In this document: positions 23,509 through 33,473 of the stretch, piece by piece
Layout of the letters: each line of letters opens with the position of its first letter
Position numbering within the stretch: position 1 is the stretch's first letter
Assembly (NCBI RefSeq): GCF_010093815.1
Contig: NW_022985565.1
Location: 665,841 to 729,840 of the forward strand
DNA from: Pseudovirgaria hyperparasitica
Lineage: Eukaryota; Ascomycota; Dothideomycetes; Acrospermales; Acrospermaceae
Reading direction: 5' to 3'
DNA length: 64,000 nt
Notes under the pieces: generated by a model
The model's input: the letters and a program-made list of their open reading frames with translations, nothing else
The model's database searches: none
Told to the model about the DNA's origin: nothing
Position numbers and translations under genes: made by a program

Positions 23509-26500
23509 ATGGTGTTCCTTGGCATTTATCGCGCTATATACGACTATGCGCCGCAAGCTGAGACGGAGTTGCAAATCGCAGAGGGCGACTTACTCTTTGT
23601 TCTAGAAAAGAGCACGGACGATGATTGGTGGAAGGCAAAGAGGAAAGCAAGCAGTGAGGAGGAAGAGGAAGCGGAAGGCCTGATACCGAATAATTACATT
23701 GAGGAGGTGAGTGAAGTTATATCTCAAGATCTTGGAAGAAGGATGCTCACGGGCGTCCTGAAGTAAGAATGAGGGCTGACATTTTTGCACGCAGGCGGTT
23801 CCAATTGCAAAGGCGAAGGCGATGTACGACTACACGCGCCAAACAGATGAAGAACTCTCATTTAGCGAAGAAGATCTACTTGATGTATATGATACTTCTG
23901 ACCCAGACTGGACTCTGGTCGGATTCAATGGCGAATACGGGTTTGCTCCGGCAAATTACATCGAGATGTCAGACTCACCCCCGGAGACGCCTGCGGCTCT
24001 AGCAGCTCCAGCAGCTCCAGCCGCTCCAGCCATGCCTCCTCGGCCAACAGTTGTTGAGCCTGAGGATGAGGAGGATGAGCCAAATAGCCCACCTCCGATA
24101 AGCGGGCCAGCAGCTGCTCTAGCACAAGCTCTGCGAGGACAAGGTGCTGCGAGTGCAGGTCCCTCGGCGCCGCGGTCTGCCATGTCACCACCGCCAAATC
24201 TCAGCGCTCCTCCTAAGAAGAAGAGTGTGCAGTTTACACCGGAAGAGTCCGACGAAGAGATACCTCCTCCGAACCTTCCGCAAAGACCTCCCTCGCAGAC
24301 TCTCTCTCCTCCAATTACGCAGTATGCCTCTCCACGAACACCAATGTCCCCGCCGACCGACTACGACGATGAAGATCGACACTATCAGCGGTCACCGTTA
24401 TCGCCAAGCGGCTACCACCTGTACAATATTCATGAAATGGTCTCACACATGGGCAAGAACAAGAAGATGCCGATGACTTTGGGCATCAATGTGCCAAAAG
24501 GCACAATCATGATATCTCCAGAGAAAGCAAAGAATGGGCCTGAGAAGGAGTGGACAGCCGAGAAGCTGACGCACTATTCCATCGAGGGCAAGCACGTTTT
24601 CATGGAATTAGTCCGGCCAAGCAAGAGCGTGGACTTTCATGCGGGTGCCAAGGATACGGCTCAAGAGATTGTTGCCTATCTTGGAGAACTAGCTGGTGCT
24701 GCTCGTGGAGGTGGGATGGAGGACGTTCTGGCTGCTGGGTCAGGGGGACAAGTACAGAAAAAGGGCAAGATGGTGTACGAGTTCATGGCGCAAGGAGATG
24801 ACGAGGTAACGGTCGCTCTTGATGATGAGGTCATCATCATTGATGATACGAAGAGCGACGAATGGTGGCAAGTGCGGCGACTCAAGAATGGCAAGGAGGG
24901 GGTTGTCCCCAGTAGTTACGTCGAGATCACGGGCACCATAAACGTCTCAGCAGCACCAAGTCGAAGCAGATCCGATGCAGGACTCTCAATTGTCGAGCAG
25001 AATCGTTTGGAGGAAGAGAGGCTAGCAAGGCAAGCGACCAAGTCGCAAAGGAAGAATGATTCCAGAGGGGCAGAGGTAGGCCCTGGCTTGAGATTGCCTG
25101 AGCGACAAAGTAGCTTGGCGCAAGGCGATCCTGATACTAAACGCCATTCACAGAGAAAACGAGATAGCACGGCTAAGTCATCTTCGAGTTCGAAATCCAG
25201 TAAGTCATGTTCAAGTCGTGCTCGATAGTGGCGCTGATGATGATTGGTAGAGCCCGATTCTTCGAAAGTGCGAACCTGGACGGACCGAACCGGCTCTTTC
25301 AAAGTCGATGCTGAGTTTATTGGTCTCAGGGACAACAAGATCCACCTGCACAAACTTAATGGTGTGAAGATTGCTGTCCCGGTGCAAAAGATGGCTATCG
25401 AAGACCTGGAATATGTTGAGCGCAGGACTGGAGTGTCCTTGGATGAGGACAAGCCACTGTCTGAGATCAAACGCCGGTCTACGCTGCTGAAAAGGGATAA
25501 CGAACGCGCTTCCAAGGCGGGTATCACTGTTGAAAAGAAATCAGACTACGATTGGTTCGACTTCTTCCTCAGCTGTGGTGTCAACCCTCAGATCTGCCAG
25601 ACGTACACATCGGCTTTTGAGAAGGATCAGATGGGCGAGGAGAATATGGCGGATATCAACGAGAAACTCCTACGGACGCTGGGCGTGAAGGAGGGAGATA
25701 TCCTTCGTGTCATGAAGTATCTGGACGCAAAGTACGGACGCGTAGGGGGTGCCGGAGATTCTGCAGATGCGAAGGGCGGGCTATTTTCAGGTCCAGGGGG
25801 AGCCTTGCGTAATAACACTGGCAAGGGACGTCCGGCACCTCCAGTGCAGACTAACGACGTTGTTGACGCAAAGGTTTTTGAGCAGATGACGGACGCCGCA
25901 GTCAAACAGCCTCCCCCGGACGCGCAGGCGACCTCGTTGGCTTCAGCACCGGTAAAGCAGCCCACGAACGGATTCGATGACAATGCTTGGGAAGTCAAGC
26001 CATCGAAGCAGCCCACTCCAGCCGCTTCTTCTCCTGCACAGCAGACGACCTCGCCGCCACCAGCTGCCCAGAGACCACCTACTGGTGCCATGGCAGAACT
26101 CTCGCTGCTCGACCAGCCCTTGATACCCGCACCTCCTGAGCCCAAGGCAGCTCCACAACCGCCAGTGCAACAGCACCTGCCAGCACCACAACCCCAACCT
26201 GCGGTCCTCCAACAGCCTGCACAGACAGGAGCCACTCAATCAGTCTTCGACCAAGTAGCTGCTGCTACCATGAAGGGACAGCAACAGCCCATGGCACCCC
26301 CGAGACAGCGGCCTATGGCTCCGCAGCAGACGGGGATGCCCGGCAGCCTCATACAACCTCCACCGCAGCGTGCTGCATCCGCACCACAGAACTTCCAACA
26401 ACAGCAGAGTGCTTTTGGACCACCTCCTCCCCTACAGCCTCAACTCACTGGATATCAACCGCAGGTCCAAGCTCAGGTCTCTCCAGCCGGACAAAGCCTA

Positions 26501-27126
26501 CAGGAGCTACAGCAGCAACGTATGCAACAACAAAACTTCCTCCAGATGCAGCCCACCGGCTTCCAGCAGCAGAATCAATTTGGCCAATTCTCGCAGCCCA
26601 GCTTCCAGATACCCCAGCCAACAGGTTTCAACCAGTTCCAGCAACAGCCTCAATTCCAACCTTCCAACGGCTCTCCCTTTGCCGACCCTCCTCGCGCCCC
26701 TTTCCAACCACAGCCAACCGGTTTCCAGCAATCGTTCTCCCCCATGCAACCTCAGCAAACAGGAATCAACGCCTTTCTCCAGCCCGCCCTGCAGCCTCAA
26801 CGCACTGGCTTCCAGCAGCCTTCCCAGCAAACGGGCTTTGGTGGTACAAGTGGCTTCACTGTCCCTCCTGTGCCCCCAATCCCGACTCAGCCGACCATTG
26901 CGCCGCTCCAGCCGCAGAAGACGGGCCCGGCGCCGCAAATCAAGTTTGGTGTGCAGCCGGGACAGAAGAAGCTGGTGCCTCAGCCGACGGGCAGGGCGAA
27001 TTTGAGTAAAGCTAGTATGTATCCTGTGATTAACTTGATGATTGTTTTTTGTTTTCGTTTGCGTGTGTGCGTGTGTGCAGAATTGCTAACGGTTGTGTAG
27101 CGCCGCAGAATCCGTTTGGGTTTTAG
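23509..27126 (+). CDS. SLA1: SLA1-type actin cytoskeleton and endocytosis adaptor
   Basis: Four exons (23509-23706, 23795-25199, 25251-27014, 27101-27126) give 1130 residues. Domains in order: SH3-1 (about 3-66, YRAIYDYAPQAETEL), SH3-2 (about 70-126, AMYDYTRQTDEELSF), a PH-like region (about 270-350), SH3-3 (about 389-443), the SHD1 domain (about 542-597, RTWTDRTGSFKVDAEFIGL), the SAM-like SHD2 (about 634-700, YDWFDFFLSCGVNPQICQ), then a Gln/Pro-rich tail with about eleven x-Q-x-TG repeats (for example PQPTGFNQ, PQQTGINAF). In yeast these repeats are phosphorylated by Ark1/Prk1 kinases and SHD1 binds NPFxD cargo signals. The last exon of 26 bases ends in TPQNPFGF. A CTAAC branch site at 27086-27090 supports the acceptor at 27100 rather than the AG at 27080. 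Confidence 0.93.
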
Positions 27127-28153
27127 GGTTGTTCCGATGGTGGTAGTCTTGATGGATTTGTTGGAGACTATGATCGTGCTGGCAAGGGTGAAATGCCGTT
27201 GATACCTATGTGAGTATGAGATGGCGGTCGAAGTCGACATGCGGCAATGCAAGCAGGCAAGGAAGATGAGCAGACGGGAAGGAACGAAGGCAGTGGAGTA
27301 ACCTCCGGCTGGTGCTCCACGTTGTATATAGCTCATTGACTCTATTTCTGTCTTATCTATCTATTTACAGTCAAATCTCGTCATCGCGATATCCAGTATA
27401 CCGAGATCCTCGGTACAATGATAAAATTCTCGTGGACAAAAGCGAGGGTTTACTAGAAGATTAATCCTCAAATACGATATTCTCGCCATAGCGACACGTT
27501 TGAAGTAGCCGTATCCATATCATGATAACGGGATCTGACTGTATCGATGCATCTATCAATCTATAATGGCCTCTTCTTTCCCCTTATCCTTGAATGATCA
27601 ATAATTAAATTCTAAATGAAATCTGAAACTTTGTATGCGAAATAAATATAGTACTGGTCTAGGAGTGACATACTGTGTAGAGACAGGCGAGAACTCCAAA
27701 CTGTGAGTGGATCCTGGTATCACGAAGTACCTCAGCTAGAGTCTTGAGTCCAATCATACTGCTGCTATGCCTCCTCCAGGCCCGTGCAGTATTAGACCGG
27801 TAAGGACATGTTTTGGAAGCGCACCTATAGAAAGTTATCCACTTGCTTACTGTAGGCGCACGGGATCGTATTAGATCTGCCCACAGGTCATAGTATCGCT
27901 AACAGCTCACAGGTTACTGTTTTTATCGCGCCCGGGCTTAAGTTGACGCAAACCCATGGAAGAAAGCTAGGACTCACACCATGTCTGAACTACGTCTGGG
28001 ATATTCAATGGTAGAAAATAGTTTGAATAGAGAGTTCTTCAAGGTACTTGAGAATATTATATAGAGTGTATCATCGTACAGCGCTCCTTGCTCGTGTAGA
28101 TTCTGGTTGATATTATACTTTCATCACGCCCTCTCCATATATATCGGCGACTC
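27127..28153. other. Intergenic spacer with a MITE
   Basis: It lies between SLA1 and the metallopeptidase gene. Apart from the inverted-repeat element at 27366-27543 I see only ordinary AT-leaning DNA and a short TATATA stretch just before the next start. Confidence 0.5.
27366..27543. mobile_element. Non-autonomous DNA transposon relic (pogo/Tc1-like MITE), TA target duplication
   Basis: The element runs from CAGTC at 27368 to GACTG at 27541, flanked on both sides by TA (27366-27367 and 27542-27543). Its ends form terminal inverted repeats of about 30 bases: TACAGTCAAATCTCGTCATC on the left matches TACAGTCAGATCCCGTTATC read from the right, and the similarity continues through GATAT. Most of the roughly seven mismatches are transitions, consistent with ageing or RIP. 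It is 174 bases long with no coding capacity. A TA duplication and a CAG start are typical of pogo-group Tc1/mariner elements; family assignment is an inference. Confidence 0.7.
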
Positions 28154-29020
28154 ATGCTCCTACCTCTCACCGCGCCGGCGCGGCTGCTGCTGCTACTGGT
28201 GAGCTTATTACTCCTGCCTACAGCCTCTACGATCAGGACATACGCTTTCGATACGTCATGCGTCAAACACCCAGCATACGAAAAACTCCGTGATGGGATT
28301 GAGGAAGCGATCCACATCGCTACGCTGAGTGAATTCTACCTAAATTTCGACCCTCCTTTACAGTTCATCAACGAGGGCTTTCAATACATTTTTAAAGAGG
28401 AGGCTGATAGTACGCGGGTGTTGGGCGTAATGGGGTACATTGGGGCCATGAAAGAAGAGAAGAGGTTCGAGTTTGCAGGACTGCACATCTACTGCGACAA
28501 CACACGCTGGACGGAAGAGTCTCCAAGTAAAGCTATATCGGACACGGGAGAGCCAGTGTGGTCAGATTATAGCAGCGGTATGATGTTTGTGACTAAGCCG
28601 GAGTGCACCGACACAATGACAGCTACAACCTACGTAGGCAGAGAAACCCCTCCCGGGTACGAGCACTACAGGCCAGCAGATCGAACGACCATAACGATAT
28701 GCGAGTACGGCCTGAAAGCATTAAAGGGAAGTCTGCCTAAGGATATCGGGAAGCTAAAGACAATGGAAGATTTAGAGATGTATACTAGTACTCTATTTCT
28801 TCACGAGTTGGGTCATACGAGTCCGCTAGAGCTAAAGGATGTTTACCCAGCATATGGGTGGAAAAATGTCCTCCAAAAGCCATCAGACGACGCGCTGGAC
28901 AATGCGGACAGCTATGCTTTTTTCGGAATGCTGGTATATTTAAGTAGCAAGGGGTATCGCCTTTTACCAGGTAGTATTGTGCCTTTTCCACCCAGAAATA
29001 AAACCCAAAGAGAGGATTGA
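28154..29020 (+). CDS. Secreted HExxH zinc metallopeptidase (M35-like)
   Basis: A single-exon frame of 288 residues. Residues 1-25 form a strong signal peptide (RLLLLLVSLLLLPTAS). The zinc-binding motif HELGH lies at residues 217-221, and about 30 residues later comes DNADSYAFFG, which resembles the Asp/Tyr-containing third-ligand region of M35-type (deuterolysin or lysine-specific) metallopeptidases. At least four cysteines suggest disulfides. It is probably extracellular, digesting protein or acting on a host or competitor; the target is unknown. It is the only intronless gene in the window apart from none others called, lies in an AT-leaning island between a MITE and a CpG-free tract, and has no neighbour of related function. 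Confidence 0.75.
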   Translation: MLLPLTAPARLLLLLVSLLLLPTASTIRTYAFDTSCVKHPAYEKLRDGIEEAIHIATLSEFYLNFDPPLQFINEGFQYIFKEEADSTRVLGVMGYIGAMKEEKRFEFAGLHIYCDNTRWTEESPSKAISDTGEPVWSDYSSGMMFVTKPECTDTMTATTYVGRETPPGYEHYRPADRTTITICEYGLKALKGSLPKDIGKLKTMEDLEMYTSTLFLHELGHTSPLELKDVYPAYGWKNVLQKPSDDALDNADSYAFFGMLVYLSSKGYRLLPGSIVPFPPRNKTQRED

Positions 29021-29816
29021 AATCAAGAGTATAGACTTATTCATTAGTGAATTGATGTTATTAGAAGTAAGAGAAAGATAGTAAGAGAGTTTATAGTAGT
29101 AAGGTTTCAGATAATCTAGCTACCTGTTTTACTTAGACAAGAGTCATTACTACATTAGCTATATTCTTTTATAACTTCCAGACTTATAGATATATCCTAA
29201 TCCTATATCTATATCATATTCTTACTAGCTATACTACTATTATAGTAGTAAGAGTATCTACTTATCTTCTAGTTTAGTTCTTAATTTATTTCATACTACT
29301 ATTATTATCTTAAGCTACTTTATAGCTTACTACTAATTACTAGTTTTAGTTCTCTTGTCTTAGTTGTAAAAGTAGAGCTAGATTCCTTCCCATTCCCTTT
29401 GACGCGCCTGACAGCAACAGCGACACGTTCATTCTACACAAGCATGTATGTTCACACAGTAGCATATGTAGAATCAACAAACTCTTCGCATACTATAGCA
29501 GGCTTCGATGTATCTAATCTAAATCAACAGATCCGTGGTCTACTGTTCGTACAAACGACTGCATTCTTGTGTCCGCGTGGACTTGCCCTTCCTGTACCAC
29601 CGATCCGATCCCTTCTAGTAGTAGTAGAGAGTGGCGCCTTTCTGAAATAAATGACAAAGACAAGAGACCCGTGGGTGCTCATGGTTGAAGCGCCAGTGAT
29701 GCCCATTGCTCCCAATCAAAATGCTAAACGCAAACCCGAACCCTCCGATGCAATTGACACCACGCTAGTATGACTGACCCAAAAGTAAAGGACCGAAAGG
29801 AGAAAAAGCCTCGAGT
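29021..29816. other. AT-rich spacer downstream of the metallopeptidase gene
   Basis: The first 380 bases form a CpG-free tract described separately. The remainder (29401-29816) is ordinary DNA leading to the SPT2 3' end. Confidence 0.6.
29025..29400. repeat. CpG-free, TpA-rich tract (candidate RIP-degraded repeat)
   Basis: Reading the bases, I find no CG dinucleotide at all in about 375 bases, while TA steps (CTATA, TAGTAG, TACTACTA) are very dense. The change is abrupt: CG returns at 29402. This is the composition left by repeat-induced point mutation, or simply degenerate AT-rich DNA. No open frame survives. Confidence 0.6.
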
Positions 29817-30964
29817 TTAATATCGCTTCTTCTTGGCGGCAGCGGCAGCGGCTAGTTTCTCCATCTGTTTCTTACGCAATAGTTTCGCCTGCCTGAGTGC
29901 GGCCTCCTCCCGCAGTGCCTCTTCATCTTCTTTCTTTGCCGCGCGCAAGCTAAGCTGTTCTTCATGGTCGACATCAAACGCGCCAGCTTCCATGTCAGAG
30001 GATGCGTCAGACATGTAAGATTCTTCTTCGTCTTCATCTTCATCGGCGTATGCATAGCTGGGTCCTCGATTCTTCTCGGATATCCTGCCATTATAGCCCT
30101 TCACGTAAGGTGCGGACTTGTGGGATTTCGTCGCAGGACCGGAGCGCGCAGTGCCGCTGTATGATGGCTCGGGAGCCTTCCCATGCGCAGTGCCCTGGTA
30201 CGAGGGCTCGGATTTCTTCTTCTCCCTTGCAGTATCGGACTTTGCGTCAGGCTTTCCCGGGCGTCCATTTGTAGTTGCCGACTTGCCTTTGCTCAATAGC
30301 TGCTGTTTCTTTGCCTCCTCTTTACGAGCCAAAAGCTCCTTCTTGGTCAATTTCTCGGTCTGTTTGTGTGTGATCGAGCCGACTACGGGCTTCTCGGATT
30401 GAGTGGCCTTGGCCCGAGCCAACATGGCTGCATATGATCCGGCTTTAGGAGCAGGTGGCGCCAACCCACTGTTTGCCGGCGTCGTGGGCCTGGAGATGGG
30501 TCTCGCAGGGGCGGATGACACCACTGTAGTCGATTTGACGACAGATTTGGGTCCATTTGTCGTTGACGGCCCGGAATTCGCAGTCCCACGGTATGGAAGA
30601 CTATCCGGGCCAGTTGATGCAGGCCTTGACGAAGGTCGACTCACAGGTGGCGTAGCACTGGCTTTTGCAGTCCCGGTATACCGAACCGCACCATGCTGCT
30701 GATCGTCTGTCCGAGGTGCCTTTGTCGCTACAGCGCCTATGTCACTCTCGGCCTTGCGTTTCGTCGCTTGAACTAGGGTGACGCCATTTATGGGAAGTGG
30801 TCTTCTGCTACCAGGCGTGGAAGAGAGCGTTGGAGCTCGTGCCGGGGCTGTAGAGGGGCTCGCCGGCTGGCCGGTGCCAATAGAGGAAAGAACGGAGTTG
30901 AGGAACTCGTTTCATTGTCAGCGCATCGCCCGCGTTATAATCAAAGGGTTTAACTCACGCTCAT
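29817..30964 (-). CDS. SPT2: SPT2-like chromatin protein (HMG-like histone chaperone)
   Basis: Two exons, read on the reverse strand: 30959-30964 (only ATGAGC) and 29817-30905, giving 364 residues starting MSFLNSVLSSIGTG. The C terminus shows the SPT2 domain: an acidic linker (YADEDEDEEESYMSD) then DMEAGAFDVDHEEQ and a long basic, alanine-rich helix ending AAAAAKKKRY. In yeast Spt2 binds H3-H4 and acts in transcription elongation and rDNA chromatin. The middle region carries four Y-x-GTA repeats (YTGTA, YRGTA, YQGTA, YSGTA) of unknown role. The six-base first exon is chosen because the long frame has no ATG in its first 80 codons and is closed by a stop just upstream, while the 53-base intron restores a typical SPT2 N terminus. 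It shares a 489-base divergent promoter with RPP2. Confidence 0.87.
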
Positions 30965-31453
30965 AGTATGACCTCGATCTGTAGATTCTCAGTGCTTTGA
31001 TATGCAGATTCTCGCGCGCATCATGGGAATAAGAAGGGCGTGTGGTGAATAATATGGCGTGCTCGTCACGGCGAGACACGCCAGATGTAGTTTGAGGGAG
31101 AAAGATGGCCTGACAACAACCTGCTAGGAGACGTGGACGCCGTTGCAATTTATAGGCGGGCAGGGACAGCACGTGATCTTATCGATGGCGGTGACGCGAG
31201 CACAAACGCGGACTAGCGCACACATCTGCACGCGAAATTCAATGAGTCTCCAAGCCTGTGACTGTGCACTTTGATAGCCAAAACTTCTACAAACCACACC
31301 CAGAACTTGACGCTCAGTCTCCGCCCACGCGGTTAAATCGATTGAAACGCTTGTTCATATAACGCTCAAAAAACTGTCAGTCTTTACTTTTACTCTCGCA
31401 AATTCCGTATTCTGCCAATATACTGACCAAAGTCTGTAGTCCCATCCTACAAA
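30965..31453. promoter_or_regulatory. Bidirectional promoter of SPT2 and RPP2
   Basis: 489 bases between two divergent starts. No coding frame is supported. It must hold the control elements for a ribosomal protein gene on one side and a chromatin factor on the other. I cannot name a specific factor site with confidence. Confidence 0.6.
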
Positions 31454-31887
31454 ATGAAGCACCTCGCAGCCTACCTCCTCCTTGGAATCGGTGGAAACAC
31501 CTCGTACGTCGCCGTTATCGTATTTGGAGCTCTTTCTAACAGACAGCAGTCCCTCTGCCGCAGACGTTAAGGCTGTCCTTGAATCCGTCGGCATCGAAGC
31601 TGATGATGAGCGTCTTGACAAGCTTATCTCTGAGCTCAAGGGCAAGGACATCTCAGAGGTGCGGAATAATGGTCTATTGAGACGTCAAAGTTACTGACAT
31701 GGTGTAGCTGATCTCTGAGGGATCCTCTAAACTCGCTTCCGTTCCATCTGGTGGCGCTGGCGGTGCCGCTGCTGGTGGTGCTGCTGCTGCCACTGCTGGT
31801 GGTGACGCCGCCCCGGCTGCTGAGGAGGCTAAGGAGGAGGAGAAGGAGGAGTCAGACGACGACATGGGCTTCGGTCTGTTCGACTAA
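31454..31887 (+). CDS. RPP2: 60S acidic ribosomal protein P2
   Basis: Three exons (31454-31503, 31550-31658, 31708-31887) give 112 residues. It begins [15 protein letters not shown], typical of P2, continues with [18 protein letters not shown], an Ala/Gly-rich hinge, and ends in the universal acidic tail [14 protein letters not shown]. With P1 and P0 it forms the ribosomal stalk that recruits elongation factors; the tail contacts eEF2 and is phosphorylated at its serine. The second intron has a rare GTGCGG donor, but family sequence (GKDISE joined to LISEGSSK) requires it. Confidence 0.97.
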
Positions 31888-32402
31888 GTGCATTGGCTAC
31901 AACTCTCTGCCTCACGACGTGTCACGAAACACAAGCCAGTCGATGGCGACACGTTTCCCGGCTGGAATTGGGAAAAGACTTTGCCCGCTTTGTTACGACA
32001 GTATGAAACATTTCAAGAACTCGGGAAGTGTCAATTGGCACCCTTGTTCAATAGTAACATAGCCGAGTCTCGGACCATATAATTTCAAAAAATAGAAGAA
32101 AGTTACATGCCACCTACGTGCATCCCAAACGAACGTGAACATCACGCATATTTCACTTCTGGCTCCAGAATCAGTGTTGAACTTCGTTAGCTGCAAGTGT
32201 GCTTTTGCTGCGCTGCGAATCCAGCCGTGGCGGCCAGACTTGATTGGCCATGAGGTGCCAAGACTCGCTTCTCGCTTAATATTGTGGCCGCACCCGTGTT
32301 GGAGTTTCATCGTCAACCACAGCCCTAGGCACAGCTTTTCGACTTCTACTAACCCTCCAGCCAACGTCGAAGTCGTCCTCATACCCGTCGAACTTCGCAA
32401 TT
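31888..32402. promoter_or_regulatory. RPP2 3' region and RPS15 promoter
   Basis: 515 bases without a supported gene. It separates two ribosomal protein genes in tandem. The C/T-rich segment just before 32403 is the probable RPS15 leader. Confidence 0.5.
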
Positions 32403-33171
<769 letters not shown>

Positions 33172-33473
33172 ATTCGGATTTGGGTGCATGGTCTGCATGG
33201 GTGCTTGAATGGGAAGGAGGCTATGTACTTCATGAACACAGATATCATGAGTTAAATATGAAGATTCGCCTCCAAAATTCACAACATTACTCTACCTTTG
33301 CGATTCATGTGTGAACGTGAAACCTGCTTGTTCGGTTTGTATATTTGATATCTTATATTCATATGATATATACGCTACGCTAATTCTATACTCTTAAATT
33401 ATGCAAGTACACTGTACCCCTTTATACGACATCAAGCATATTATCGCCCACCATAGCCCCCATCTCAATCCCT
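33172..33473. other. Convergent 3' spacer of RPS15 and MLH2
   Basis: 302 bases, AT-leaning with ATATGATATATA, between two genes whose 3' ends face each other. Nothing else is seen. Confidence 0.5.

Noticed and set aside
27081-27100. Alternative SLA1 acceptor at the AG ending at 27080
   Set aside because: It would end the protein with LLTVV instead of TPQNPFGF, and the CTAAC branch site lies after that AG, so only the acceptor at 27100 fits.
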